A stretch of DNA of 64,000 nucleotides from Diadophis punctatus similis. Lineage: Eukaryota; Chordata; Lepidosauria; Squamata; Dipsadidae. Both the position numbers and the translations under genes were made by a program. The stretch covers positions 16,219,090-16,283,089 of the forward strand of contig JALIGW010000014.1 of NCBI GenBank assembly GCA_023053685.1, written 5' to 3'. Under the pieces are notes generated by a model. The model was given only the letters and a program-made list of their open reading frames with translations, did no database searches and was not told the DNA's origin. This document shows, in pieces, positions 20,880 through 32,275 of the stretch; the stretch's first letter is position 1; each line of letters begins with the position of its first letter.

Positions 20880-21395
20880 AAGATTTTTTAATATTTCTTC
20901 GTTTTAATGTTTTTTTTTCTTGGCTAACGTCAGTGTAACTGAAGGAGTTTCTATTAGAATGCAACACCCACTGACCCTTGTACAATTGCTTTTAAATGAA
21001 TGCAACACTCCTCATGATCATTCATAAAGCATCTGCAGACAAAAAAAAACTTGAAATCACACACCCCACCAGGAAAATTCCACTCAAGCACCACACGGCC
21101 AACCGGGCCCACTAAGGAGCACAAACACAAGGCGGTGTGCAGCCAACTGGAGCTCAAAGCACTCAAAAGCCTGGCTGCGATTCGGATGGAGTCTGACCCA
21201 CTTCCCGAAGATGGGGCACCCCAAGCTTTTCCTCCCACAGCAGGGCTTCTTCCTGGGTTTGGCAGGATCCCTGGAAGGCCACTGCCTCCTCCAGCTGCAG
21301 CCTCTTTCCCTTCTCCACTTCAGGGTTTTAAGGAATCAAGGGACACGTTAAAGATCGAAGAACCTTCCACTTTTGCCTCCTCACTTCTTCCTTTT
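20880..21395. other. No gene recognised
   Basis: The plus frame 21051-21401 stays open but has no recognised domain. I see no splice-consistent exon or repeat. Confidence 0.4.
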
Positions 21396-21397
21396 CA

Positions 21398-21862
21398 TTG
21401 AAACCCTAGAGAAAGTGCAGAGGACAGCAACAAAGATGATAAGGGGACTGGAAAATAAAACATACAAAGAGCGGTTGCAGGAACTGAGCTTGGCCAGTCT
21501 GGCGAAGAGAAGGACCAGGGGTGACATGATAGCAGTGTTCCAATACTTGAGGGGCTGCCACAGAGAGGAGGGGGTCAGGCTGTTCTCTATGGCACCAGAA
21601 AGCCAAACAAGGAATAACGGATGGAAGCTGACCAAGGAGAGATTCAACCTGGAAGTGAGGAGAAACTTTCTGACGGTGAGAGCGATCAACCAGTGGAACA
21701 GCTTGCCAGCGGAGGTTGTGAGAGCCCCAACACTTGCGACCTTCAAGGGGAGACTGGACTGCCATCTGTCTCAAATGGTGTAGGAACTCCTGCTTGAGCA
21801 GGGGGTTGGACTAGATGACCTACAAGGTCCCTTCCAACTCTAATAATAAATCTAAATCTCTC
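21398..21862 (+). mobile_element. CR1 LINE 3' end
   Basis: Open from 21373 to 21783 and nearly identical to the copy at 1524 ([39 protein letters not shown]). It ends with the same GGTTGGACTAGATGACCTAC terminus and an AATAATAAATCTAAATC tail. The close match suggests both copies come from one recently active subfamily. Confidence 0.92.
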
Positions 21863-22101
21863 ATAAAACAACCTGAATTTTGTCCCCCGTTTGTCTCAGA
21901 GCTGCAAAAGGAATGTTGGCTGGCCATTCCTTCCGCAATTATTTTATCAAGGAACAATGAGAATAAGATTAGCTGGTACACACACGTAAGACCCACGCTG
22001 GCTCCCAAGACACTCCAAGCACAATTTAAGGTGCTGGTTGTCAACTTTAAACCCTTCATGCCAAGAGGCTGGGTTACTCACAGGACCGACTCTCCCTAGT
22101 G

Positions 22102-22236
22102 CAGTGTTTCTCAACCTTGGCAGTTTGAAGATGTGTGGACTTCAACTCCCAGAATTCCCCAGCCAGCGTTGCTGGCTGTGGAATTCTGAGAGTTGAAGTC
22201 CACACATCTTCAAACTGCCAAGGTTGAGAAACACTG
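22102..22236. mobile_element. Palindromic hAT-type MITE
   Basis: A 135-bp hairpin, CAGTGTTTCTCAACCTTGG and its complement, meeting at GCGTTGC. CCCTAGTG is duplicated exactly (22094-22101 and 22237-22244). Confidence 0.92.
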
Positions 22237-22244
22237 CCCTAGTG

Positions 22245-22739
22245 GCTTCTGCTAGCCTTACTAGATCTGGCAGAGTGGAGGAGGAGGGCCCAGAAAGCGG
22301 GCCTTCTCTGCCCCATGGAACACCCTCCCTGGAAACATGGATGGTGTCAACCCTCTGGCCTTTTGGAAGACTCGACTCTTCCCTCAGGCATTGGGGCCAG
22401 ACTCTTGAAAACCATATCTTCCATGGATCAGGAGCTTCCACAGAGCCAGCGTGAAAGACCACAGCCTGCAAGGAGAAAAAGACCCTCTTTCTCTATTCTT
22501 GAAACACCCCTGCTGCTCCCAGTAACTGGCCAGGCAAGACAAAGGCAAGTTTGAAAAAGCCACACCCCCTCCCCAGGAAACTTCCTTATAAGATCATCCA
22601 AAATGAGTGGGAACAAGCTGACCCAATTCCAGCAACAAATGGGAAAGCCATCCTGGCTCCACCAAAATCTGGAAAAGTTTAGGGAGAAGAGGTCAACAGA
22701 TGGTCTTGGTTATTGATGGAAATTAAAATATGTTTTGAA
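22245..22739. other. No gene recognised
   Basis: Frames to 22554 lack known motifs. A SINE- or LINE-derived origin is possible but no terminus is visible. Confidence 0.35.
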
Positions 22740-22980
22740 AATGGGAAGAGGGCTGAACTCTTCAATACTCCAACACAGAAAACTGAATTAAAAATTAAAG
22801 CGATTAAACTATTTGGGATAAAATGAAGAAATACTCTAAGGAGTCAGAATTTTGCAGAGCAGATATATGAGGCAAACACTATAAATGTCGGCGTTCAAGA
22901 AAAAAAAATAATAGAAAAGGAAATCATCAATACTTGAGAATGTTGAAAAATGGCAGGCTGCAGGTATAGATGGTATAGAC

Positions 22981-23348
22981 CAGGGGTCTCCAACCTTGGC
23001 AACTTTTAAGACTTGTGGACTTCAACTCCCTTTGCTGGCTGAGGAACTCTGGGAGTTGAAGTCCACAAGCCTTAAGGTTTTTATTATTATTTTATTAGTG
23101 ATATTTATATACCGCCTCATAGTGCAAGCACTCTCTAAGCGGTTTACACCATTAAGCAATGTATATATTTACATTGCCCCCAACAATCTGGGTCCTCATT
23201 TTACCTACCTTGGAAGGATGGAAGGCTGAGTCAACCCTGAGCCGGTGAGATTTGAACAGCTGAACTCAAATGATCAGTAGCCTGCAGTACTGCTCTCTAA
23301 CCGCTGCGCCACCTCGGCTCTTCAGGTTGCCAAGGTTGGAGAACCCTG
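22981..23348. mobile_element. Palindromic hAT-type MITE, split by a SINE
   Basis: It begins CAGGGGTCTCCAACCTTGG and ends CCAAGGTTGGAGAACCCTG. GTATAGAC is duplicated exactly (22973-22980 and 23349-23356). The SINE at 23079-23323 sits inside the right arm. Confidence 0.88.
23079..23323 (-). mobile_element. tRNA-headed SINE inside a MITE
   Basis: The reverse strand begins AAGAGCCGAGGTGGCGCAGC. The plus strand shows TATACCGCCTCATAGTGCAA to CCACCTCGGCTC. CTTAAGGTT on the left and CTTCAGGTT on the right are a likely target duplication with one change. Confidence 0.85.
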
Positions 23349-24888
23349 GTATAGACAATTATGGTATATGCTAAAATATGCTTGTGGTTTGCTTGGGGAA
23401 TAACTCTGCTATTTGCCAAGAGGGTATGATGAGGATTGCGTTGGTGTGGGATGATTGCTCCCCTGTGCAAAGTGAAAGTGAATGCAAAACCGAAGGGAGA
23501 TGAAGTGTTAAGTGTGCCTGGGGGGCACTGGAAGAATTCTGACTGAAAGGGAATGAGAAAGGGAAACAAGCAACATTGCAGCCGTGCAACTTTCCCTCTT
23601 TGGAAGGTCCCGGAGAAACATGAGAACATGAGAACGTTCACATTGGTTGATTTACACAAACCAAATGATAAAGCAAATGCTCTTGGATCACCAAATGGTT
23701 GATAGAATTGTGAGGTTGAAAGTTGGTGGCTGAATGCAGTAAGAGGGATTTATGATTAAAATAAAGCATGTGTGGAAGTAAATGGATTACTTAGCATATG
23801 ATTCAACTCTGAGCACAGAGTAAGAAATACCCTTGATGGACACATTTATGGTTGGTGTATAAAGAACACTTTCACTGTTGTTAGAGGTCTTAGTTGATGA
23901 CATAAAAATACACATATTTTTGTATACAAAGATGCTGCGTTATTGGTTGAAAAGCCAAAAGTTGGAAATACCTCAACAAAGAAGGAACCTTTTAACCTAT
24001 GTGGTGGTTATGCAAAAAGATTCAAAAGTGCTAGAAAGAAATACACCAAAACATTCATAAAGTTCTGAAACTCAAATACAAATTAAAATCATAAATATTT
24101 TTATTAGATATGATCCCAGTGAAGATAAATGAAAAGTATCACAATGTGTTCAGATGTATGCCGAGTGGGACAATAATCAATCTTGGTACAACAATAAACA
24201 CACAAGTAAATTCCTATTACATCATGAAAAAAGAAAGCAGATTTTATGTACCTTATTTCCAGCTATAAGATCTATTGCTCAGCATAGGAAAGACAAACGT
24301 ATGGCCCCAACTATTCAGTTGCCAGCAGAATTGATGACATCGACAATTTACAAATCAATAACTTATCAATATAGATTGCTTATGGATGAGAATGAATTAA
24401 GGCTTCCATTCATTGAAACTTTCACTCTACAACTTATGTTTGTCTGTCTGGGAGTATATAGTATATGCTCTATATGTTTATGTTTCTTTTTTAAGCTTTC
24501 TTTTTTCTTCTTTTAGAAATGCTGTGTATCTTTTCCTTTGGTGTTTGTAGTTAGTTAATAAAAGAATAATAAAACCATAATGATAAAAAAAGAGGAGCCA
24601 AATGAATTGTAGAACACGTTAGACAGATCATATGATTCAACAATTACAGTGTCAAGGACCAGGTTACTTGACAGGGAAAATGCAACTAATAACTACAAGT
24701 TATACATAAATGGTGACAAACTGAAGCAGGAAGATAAATTGGCTTATCTTCACAGAATGTTTATTATAGATGAGGAAATACACGGATCATTGTTAATGAT
24801 CATACAAAGCTAGCGGCTACCATGTAGTCTCTTGAAAGAAATCAATGCTTGTTTTAAAACTGCAAAATGGCTCTTAGTAAAAGAGAGA

Positions 24889-25138
24889 AGAGCCGAGGTG
24901 GCGCAGCGGTTAGAGGCAGTACTGCAGGCCACTTTAGCTGACTGTGATCCGCAGGTCAGCGGTTCAAATCTCACCGGCTCAAGGTTGACTCAGCCTTCCA
25001 TCCTTCTGAGGTAGGTAAAATTGTTGGGGACCCAGATTGTTGGGGGCAATGTAAATATACATTGCTTACTGGTGTAAACCGCTTAGAGAGTGCTTGCACT
25101 GGGAGGCGGTATATAAATCTCACAAATAAATAAATAAA
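24889..25138 (+). mobile_element. tRNA-headed SINE, full length
   Basis: A complete copy. The head is GAGCCGAGGTGGCGCAGCGG with A-box-like TTAGAGGCAGTACTGC and B-box GGTTCAAATCTC. The CORE-like body has GACTCAGCCTTCCATCC, the 3' part ends GGCGGTATATAAATCTC, and the tail is (AAAT)n. It is a transposon and not a tRNA gene. Confidence 0.9.
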
Positions 25139-26741
25139 AGTGTGCTTCTTCTGCCCTCTGGATTATAAGGAAATAAGGTTTACATCAGGAGTAGCATAAA
25201 CATATGGCAGGGACAGGAACAGCAATGGGAGGGAATGGGCTAGGAAAGATGAGTGGTGAAACTAGAAGAGGCAGGATCAAGTATGAATGGAATTGAACAA
25301 GTGTGAACCAAATACCGGATTGGATGATCTCTATGAAAGACACATATATTGAGGTAGTTGGGACATGGAGAAGTAGTGAGGATCAAATACAAAAACAAAT
25401 GTGTGACGGAATTGTGAAGGAGAAGACAGACAAAATCACGGCTGGGCAGAGTTAAGAAGAGTAAACCGCTGGTCTCGGTGCCCAACCCAGATTGGATCTT
25501 GCAACGTTATCCTGGGACCCATATATTTGTCTTCATTCGCAAGAGTTAGAAAGCCTTAAAAAGGTGCCAAGTTAAAGAAAGTTAAAGAAAGGTGACACGT
25601 GACATTGTGTTTCATGAGAGCAAGCGAGGAAAGCTAAGGAGAAGCAGTGGTGCTTGGCGACATGTTTCCTGCCCTGAAAGGGCCCGTCATTTGGGGATAC
25701 CTTCCACCACAGACCTCCAGGGCTCAGCAGATGCTCTGACTGGCAAAGACCCTCCTGTGCTGATGACAAAAGCTCTTCCCCCAGGGTTGCCTGAGACTTG
25801 TGCCAACAGGCTGGTCTCTTGGCAGCTGGCAGTGGGGAGAAGGCAGCATGGGAGAGGCAGCTCAGTCGGAACGAAGCCCTGAGCCCCACCCCGCCATGCT
25901 TTTGCCACCACCACCCCAGCAGCCCATGCAGGAGCGTCTCACCTGCCCAACTGCCAGTGCCGGCTCTGAGGGTAGCCGGAGTCCACAAGGCTTTCCCTTC
26001 ACTTTCTTTTTTTAACTTCACTTTCGCCCAGGCTGCTCAGCCAACCATGAGGCTCAGCTGCTCAGACAGACCATTCAGGGGGCAACTCGGTTTCCCTTTT
26101 CAAGCTCTATTAAGGCAATGAAAAGCCCTGAATGCCACCCTTCTGTTTTAGGAACTCAGCAAGACGCCCTTTCCCAACAAATACGCTACTCATATTCTTC
26201 TCTCTTTAAAACAGTCCTTATATTTTTCCATGCACTCACTCCGCCACCATCGTAGCACGTGCAACCTTAGCCACATAGATACATCAGCAAATCAAAATGT
26301 TTAATCTAAAAGGAGAAAATAGTCAGGCAGCAGCCCAACATTAAGTAATAAAAAGGCTGACATTCCACTTTAAAGCAAGTATCAGAAAGGATGAGAGGCG
26401 CAGATCATCTGTGGGAAGTTACAGATTAAATAAAACTAAGGATAGGACATCTGTGGGTGGTTTGATGTTCTATGACCGAGTCAGTTAGCCGGGATCAGCA
26501 AGAGCTCACTCTCCAAATATGCCATTGAGACTGGATCCAACACACACAAAAGCAACAACAACAACAACAACAACAACAGGCTTCCCTGATCTGCCTTCAT
26601 CTGCCTTCCCATTTTGGAGACCTTTCAGCCAGCCTGGCAGAGTCTCTAAGGGCCCCCAAGAGCCCAGCCGGCTGCTCAGCCCCCCCAGCAGAGCAGCACA
26701 CTATATTCGAAGCCTTTGGCCCGAAGGTTTGGGGGAGGGGG
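25139..26741. other. No gene recognised; (ACA)n near 26549-26578
   Basis: Sequence up to about 25480 may be a further LINE remnant. From 25560 to 26700 I see no repeat terminus and no exon with splice sites. Open frames on both strands at 25570-26120 have no known motif. Confidence 0.4.
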
Positions 26742-26994
26742 ATTTATTTATTTATTTAGTGAGATTTATATACCGCCTCATAGTGCAAGCACTCTCTAAG
26801 CGGTTTACACCATTAAGCAATGTATTTTTTTTATATTGCCCCCAACAATCTGGGTCCTCATTTTACCCACCTCGGAAGGATCGAAGGATGAGTCAACCTT
26901 GAGCCTGGTGAGATTTGAACCGCTGACCTGCGGATCACAGTCAGCTAAAGTGGCCTGCAGTAACTGCCTCTAACTGCTCCGCCACCTCGGCTCC
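26742..26994 (-). mobile_element. tRNA-headed SINE, full length
   Basis: The reverse strand runs GGAGCCGAGGTGGCGGAGCA to the TATATAAATCTCACTAAATA tail. It lies just outside the CpG island. Confidence 0.9.
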
Positions 26995-26999
26995 TATGG

Positions 27000-28260
27000 A
27001 ATGCCGTCCAGGGCGCACCGACAGCTCCGGACGGGCTTCTGCCTGCCTAGGGCAAGAGACTCGCAGACCGAGGTCTGCAGCCGAGCGCAGAGAGCCTGCG
27101 GAACTCCAGGCCACAAGAGCCCACTGGAAAGCTTGAATGCCGGAGGCATTACAAGGGGCTCCTCGACGGCAGAGCGGTCACTTCATCCAGCCGGACCTCA
27201 GCTTGAGGTGGCTGGACAACCGCTCTGGCGGAAGGGCTCCCGCCTGGCTCTTCTCCGAGACTGCCGCTCCTTCGGTCCCCGCGAAGGCAGCAGCTGGCCG
27301 GGCAGGAGAAGGGAGGCTCCGGTGCGGTCCCCCCCGGCTCAGCTTCCGCACATCCCGCACAGCCCCGGCCTCCCCCGCTGCCCCCTCCCCACGGCGGCCC
27401 GGACGGCACTGTGCTTCGCCGGCCGCCTCCCCGCGCGAGGAAACGGAGAGCCGCGCGCTGCAGCCCAGCCGCCGGGGCTCCCAAGCGGGGCTGCGCGGGA
27501 TCCTCCGCCCGGCGGGACTGAGGGAGCGGCCGGAGGTTCAGCGCAGGAGAAAAATCCTGTCAGCCGAGCTCTGCCAAGGGAGCAGCTGCAGGCGAGCCAT
27601 CCCGCCAAGGTCCCGCCGGCGCCTCAGACGGGAAGCCCCCTCTGCAGCCGGGACCCCGACGCCCAGCGCCCGAGCAAAGCCGGCCGGAGCCGCGGGAAGC
27701 GAGCACCGCCAGGGCGTCCGAGGAGCGGGGTCGGCGGCGCGCCTGCTCCGAAGGGAAGGGGGATCCCCGCGCCCGGCCCCTCAGGCGCTGGAGCCCAGAA
27801 AGGCCGCCCCGCCGCCGTCTCTTACCTCGAGGCTGCGTCGGGTCTCCCGGAGCTCCTTGCTCGGCGCGTCCCGCTCCCGCATGAGCCGCCAGCCGCGGGG
27901 CCCTTTCCGCGAGCCCGAGAGAGCAGCCGCCGGTGCCGCTCCCGGCCCTCGTCCGAGCGAGTGCGCGGCTCTGCGCGTAGGTGGCCCGCCGGATGAGGCC
28001 GCCTCCCTCCCGCCCCTCAGCCCGCCGGCCTCTCCACAGCGACCCTGCGCGGTTGGCCGGGCTGAGAGCCGCGCGGAGCTTCCGAGGCGCAGGGCGGACC
28101 CGACGTGGCTGCCGGATCCCTCCCTCCCTCTGGCCCCGGTCAGTCTTCGGGAGCGCCGGATGCGTCTTCAGCCTTCGGTGCGGTTAAGAGGTTGGAATAG
28201 GATCGGAGAGCCTGGATACACCGGTGCAAGGAGCGTCCCAATTGTGCAATTCTGCCCCTA
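27000..28260. promoter_or_regulatory. CpG island
   Basis: About 1.2 kb is dense in CG dinucleotides and GC-rich, in sharp contrast to the AT-rich, CpG-poor surroundings. Unlike the GC-rich hAT cores, it has no inverted terminal repeats or target duplication. CpG islands of this size normally mark promoters. The long plus-strand frames (27001-27996 and 27137-28261) come from low stop density in GC-rich DNA. Confidence 0.8.
27826..27882 (-). CDS. Candidate first coding exon of an unidentified gene
   Basis: On the minus strand, inside the CpG island, an ATG at 27882 opens 19 codons: MRERDAPSKELRETRRSLE. The frame then ends in a GAG|GTAAGA donor, with the last exon base at 27826, in phase 0. The product begins with a highly charged stretch that I do not recognise. 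The frame is also open for some distance upstream of the ATG, so translation could begin further 5'. In mammals STARD8 lies downstream of YIPF6 on the same strand. The position and direction here fit a STARD8 first exon, but that is inference from synteny. No second exon was found in the window. Confidence 0.42.
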
Positions 28261-28261
28261 A

Positions 28262-28560
28262 TGAATAGAGTTGGAAGGGACCTCGGAGGTCTTCTAGTCC
28301 AACCCCCTGTTCAAGCTATCAGTTCCAGTGTTTCTCAATCTTGGCAACTTGAAGATGTCTGGACTTCAACTCCCAGAATTCCCCAGCCAGCATTCGCTGG
28401 CTGGGGAATTCTGGGAGTTGAAGTCCAGACATCTTCAAGTTGCCAAGATTGGGAAACACTGGTAGACACAAGGTTGTCCAGTCCTTTCTTAAAAGCCTCC
28501 AGTGAGGAGCACCCACAACTGCTGGAGGTAAGAATTTCACATTCTGAGGGGTTGTGCCTG
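28262..28560 (-). mobile_element. CR1 LINE 3' end, split by a MITE
   Basis: The reverse strand has the CR1 terminus (AGAGTTGGAAGGGACCTCGG and TCTAGTCCAACCCCCTG on the plus strand) and an upstream remnant, TTCTTAAAAGCCTCCAGTG, beyond the MITE at 28326-28461. Confidence 0.82.
28326..28461. mobile_element. Palindromic hAT-type MITE in CR1
   Basis: A 136-bp hairpin, CAGTGTTTCTCAATCTTGG and CCAAGATTGGGAAACACTG, that is nearly identical to the copy at 9919. No 8-bp duplication could be matched here. Confidence 0.8.
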
Positions 28561-28647
28561 GGATGCTGCGAGTGCTCACATAAAGGGGAGGCTGAGTTGG
28601 TGTCTTGACACACCCGTTCTCAATTCTGCACTAGGCTTTGCGTCCCC

Positions 28648-29170
28648 CTATTTATTTTATTTTATTTATTTGAGGTTGTTCTATGCCGCCCTACTCCCTC
28701 AGGACTCAGGGCGGCGTACAACATTTTAGGGAACATCAAACAAATCATTTAAAACAATTTTAAACAATTTAAAAAAAAACGGTATAACACCATACATACA
28801 TGGGGGAGACGTCAGATGTAAGGTCGTCTCAAACTCACCCCGCCTGCAGGAAGAGCCATGTCTTAATGGCTTTTCGGAAGGCCAGCAGGGTGGGGATAAT
28901 TCGGATCTCTGGGGGGAGTTGGTTCCAGAGAGCAGGGGCCCCCACAGAGAAGGCCCTCCCCCTAGGCCCCGCCAGCCGGCATTGTTTGGCTGACGGGACC
29001 TGGAGGAGACCCAATCTGTGGGACCTGACCGGTCGAAGGGAAGAATGAGGCAGAATGAGGTCCCGGAGATAGCCTGGTCCTAACCCATGTAGGGCTTTAA
29101 AGATGATGATCAGCACCTTGAATTGTACCCGGAGACCAATGGGCAGCCAATGCAGCTGGCAGAGTATAGG
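28648..29170 (-). mobile_element. LINE 3' end (PRSHRLGLL / ALWNQLP family)
   Basis: The minus strand encodes FKALHGLGPGYLRDLI, RPVRSHRLGLLQVPSAKQ, then APALWNQLPPEIR and FRKAIKTWLF. It ends in a 3' UTR with GCCGCCCTGAGTCCTGAGGG and an (AAAT)n tail near 28650-28670. This is the same family as 5679-6735. Confidence 0.78.
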
Positions 29171-29327
29171 TGTTACGTGGGTGTATACTTGGGTCTATCC
29201 CAAGTTCCAGTCCCCCATCAGCTCAACTTGTCTCATCAGGTGGTTGTTACAGGAAAATTAAGTGGTGGAATTTATGTATAACACTTTGAACTTCTGCCCA
29301 AAAGGTGAAGGGCAAATTAACACATAA

Positions 29328-29640
29328 AATGATAAAGGTTTCCTCTGTCCAATCATGTCCAACTCTAGGGGAGTTCTTAGCCGAGATAACCAGTGTTGTC
29401 CGAAGACATGTCCTGTGGTCATCTGGCCAACATCACTCTATGCCAAGGCACGTAACCCTGTTAGGTTCCCACCAAAATGGTACCTATTTATCTACTCTCA
29501 TTTGCCTGCTTTCGAACTTCTAGGTGGGCAGGAGTTGAGGCAGAAATGAGAGCTCACCCTACCACACACTTCGTGGGCCTCAAACTGCCAACCTTCCGGT
29601 CCACACCCAGTGTCTTAACTGCTAGGCCATCATGCCCCCA
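29328..29640 (-). mobile_element. SINE-like repeat
   Basis: On the reverse strand a tRNA-like head (GGCATGATGGCCTAGCAG, then a GGTTGGCAGTTTGAGGCC region) is followed by a body containing TGGCCAGATGACCACAGG and GGACATGATTGGACAGAGG. The family looks like a widespread squamate tRNA-derived repeat; the exact family name is not certain. Confidence 0.5.
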
Positions 29641-29777
29641 TAAAATGAACAAAGAATCGCCCAATTCTATCATCCATTGTATTAGCTTTCTCCAACGTGG
29701 TGTCCACTAGATAGCCCGCAACTGCAGCTACTCAGGTTCAGCTGGGAGCAGAGCTGCAGGTCTGAAAGGCTATTGTC

Positions 29778-29918
29778 CCGATGTCTCTGGAGATTCTCAG
29801 TCACCCAGGTCCTGGTTGCCCCAAAGGTGCTTTTTCAAGAGGCAACTGTACTTTCTGGTTTTTTCTTTGAAGACGTTTCGCTTCTCATCCAAGAAGCTTC
29901 TTCAGCTCTGTCCCAGCA
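29778..29918. repeat. Interspersed repeat, possibly Penelope-like
   Basis: CAAAGGTGCTTTTTCAAGAG, then GACGTTTCGCTTCTCATCC and AAGAAGCTTCTTCAGCTCTG. The same run recurs at 57193-57296 and, diverged, at 41818-41970. This sequence type often borders Penelope-like elements in vertebrates; that assignment is from memory. Confidence 0.45.
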
Positions 29919-30730
29919 TTTCTGCAAGGAAGATGGGCTCCCCGTCTGAGTTGGTTGGCAACTCTTTGAGAGATGGCTGAACCTGCAGAACTCCCGTCAG
30001 AAGGTGAAAGGAGAGAGGAGGCCTCTGCCTGTCAGGTTCCAGGCGGATTCTGACCAACTGGAAGAGCAGAAGGCCCAGGGGGAATTCCCTGCTGCTGGAC
30101 CATGTAACCCTCCTCCTGCCAGCTGGGCTTCCACACCTGTTTGGGGCATTTCTGAGGCTGGCCCAGAAACCTGGCACTTAAGGGAGAGCCCAGATGAAAG
30201 GCTTCCCATGCCAAGGCTTGCCATGCCAAATCCAAGAAGGATTTAGTGGATCCTGCCTCCTCCCACCCCATCCTAAGGGAAGGGACACTTCTTTAACCCC
30301 AGTTCAGCCAAGAATGACTTCAACTTCACTCAGGTGCAGGTTGGGAGGTGATGAAGCCAATATCAGATGGGCATGGCAGAAAAAAGGTTGCCAGGAGGGA
30401 TTTATGTCACGGGAGCAAGAAGAGCCCACAGTTTCCTTCAAAACTGACACATAGGATGCCAAAAGGATTCTGCCTTTAGCCACCCCCCTGCCCTCATTAT
30501 TTTCCCCAGCTTTTTTATTTATCAAATTTATGTCCTGCCTTGATTAGTCTTCTCTTTTTCATGCCTCTTTCTCACCTGGGGTTCCCTGCATCTTACAAAA
30601 AAGGAAAGCAGTTCTGATTTCCAATTTCTGAAACAAGCTGGGCTACCAGCGGTTTATTTCTCCTGTCCCCAAAACTGTAGGAAGATGCTAAGACTGCTCC
30701 CATTCTTGACCAAATCCATCTGTGGGTTTG
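29919..30730. other. No gene recognised
   Basis: No repeat ends or conserved exon could be identified. Confidence 0.4.
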
Positions 30731-30734
30731 CAAA

Positions 30735-31640
30735 ATGTCACATGCAGCATCAATCAACAAATGCTCAGCCTTACACATTGGCAAAAATAATCAGAACACA
30801 AAATACAAACGAGATAATCACGACCTTGTTGACGATCCTCACTCAGTAAAGGACCTTGGAGTACTCATCTCTAATGATCTAAGTGCCAGAGCCCACTGCA
30901 ACAGCATTGCTAAGAAGGCATTAAGAGTGGTTAACCTAATCCTGCGTAGCTTCTTCTCTGGTAACATTGTACTTCTAACTAGAGCATATAAAACATTTGC
31001 TAGACCAATTCTCGAATACAGCTCATCCGTCTGGAACCCACACTACATATCGGACATTAATACAATTGAGAATGTCCAGAGATATTTCACGAGACGAGCA
31101 CTACACTCCTCCGTTCGCAACAGAATACCTTATGCCACCAGACTTGAAATTTTGGGCCTAGAAAATTTAGAACTATGCCGCCTTCGATCTGACCTAAGTG
31201 TAGCACACAAAAGTATATGCCACAATGTCCTACCTGTCAACGACTACTTCAGCTTCAACCACAACAATACACAATCTCGCAATAGATACAAACTTAATGT
31301 AAACCGCTCCAGACTTGATTGCAAAAAATTCAACTTCAGCAACAGAGTGGTCAATGCCTGGAATACATTACCTGACTCTGTAGTTTCTCCCCCAAACCCC
31401 CGAAACTTTAACCTTAAACTGCCTACCGTCGACCTCACCCCATTCCTAAGAGGTCTGTAAGGGGCATGCATAAGCGTACTAGCGTGCCTACCATCCCTGT
31501 CCTAAAGTCTCCATGTATTTCTTAAAATATCATGTACTCAAAACCATGCTTGTACTTTTATATATTCATATTAATGTTTACACTTTGTTTGTATTCATAT
31601 ACACGCTTGACAAAATAAATAAATAAAATAAATCTAAAAT
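30735..31640 (+). mobile_element. L2/CR1-superfamily LINE, 3' part with long open frame
   Basis: Open for 241 codons (30735-31460). The frame covers the late reverse transcriptase region: VKDLGVLISNDLSARAHCN, then ARPILEYSSSVWNP, NVQRYFTRRALHSSV, YKLNVNRSRLDCKK and VDLTPFLRGL. A UTR and a TTGACAAAATAAATAAAAT tail follow. It is the longest copy of this family in the window. The catalytic RT motifs would lie upstream and are missing, so it is 5'-truncated and inactive. Confidence 0.88.
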
Positions 31641-32085
31641 TTAACCAGCCAAGCTTGCTTTCCCTTTTTCTCGGTCCAAGATGCAAATCAATTATTCTGA
31701 AAAACTTGAGCTCTCCTCAAAAAGGAATTCGGAGTAGTCCCCCTTGTGGTCAATGCAGCCACTTTGGCTTTTGACATAAATACTGGATAATATTCATCAA
31801 GTTTAAAAGATACACTTCTGAAGTCTTGCTGTAGCCACCTATGCATACATCCCCTACAAAAACTGGTATTACGAGGGGCTCCTTGGTGCTTTCTGAGCAG
31901 GGGTGTTTTCTTGCAGATGTTTAAGTACCCAAATAAGGTAACATCAATAGTCTAAGCACTGAAGATGTTACCTAGTTTGGGTAAAGAAATGTCTGCAATA
32001 AAACAACCAAGCTCAGAGAGCACCAAGGACCCCTCATTTCAACTCTGAGTTACAAATATTCTCCTTTATTGAAACCTGTATTATC
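31641..32085. other. No feature recognised
   Basis: AT-rich, with no identifiable repeat or exon. Confidence 0.4.
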
Positions 32086-32093
32086 TCCTGAAC

Positions 32094-32267
32094 CAGCAGC
32101 CCCAACCTTTCTGGCTTGGCAGCCTGGCACAGGGGGAGGGGGGCAGGTGGAAAGTTCTGCGTGAGTAGCAGGTGAGTGCGCACCTGAGCACAGTTCCATT
32201 TGTGTGAGCGGCTCGCCCACCGCTTGTGCGGGCTGGTTCCAAATGGCCTGGAGGTTGAGGACCCCTG
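32094..32267. mobile_element. hAT-type element
   Basis: CAGCAGCCCCAACCTTTCTG to GGAGGTTGAGGACCCCTG. Flanks TCCTGAAC (32086-32093) and TCCTGGAC (32268-32275) differ at one position. The 174-bp interior is GC-rich with no coding capacity. Confidence 0.75.
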
Positions 32268-32275
32268 TCCTGGAC

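Larger units (their letters stand above)
22740..24840 (+). mobile_element. Degraded RTE-like LINE remnants
   Basis: Scattered plus-strand frame fragments fit LINE reverse transcriptase. ENVEKWQAAGIDGI at about 22935 is like the start motif of RT. VEVNGLL followed by an RVRNTL-like block lies near 23775. INGDKLKQEDKLAYLHRMF near 24712 resembles the late NGEKLEQVDKF.YLG block. Many stops and frameshifts intervene. Nested insertions at 22981-23348 postdate it. An AT-rich open frame at 24154-24516 has no recognisable domain. Confidence 0.42.

Noticed and set aside
24154..24516. A 120-codon plus frame as a small host gene
   Set aside because: It is AT-rich, lies among LINE fragments and has no conserved motif that I can name.
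24889..25138. tRNA gene (A-box and B-box present)
   Set aside because: The head is followed by the body and tail of a SINE present in seven copies; it cannot fold into a proper tRNA cloverleaf with a CCA-ready end.
27001..28261. Long plus-strand frames of 331 and 374 codons
   Set aside because: The GC-rich island rarely forms stop codons; Pro/Arg/Ala/Gly-dominated product without domain, and two frames overlap for the same stretch. The minus-strand short exon with a donor is better supported.
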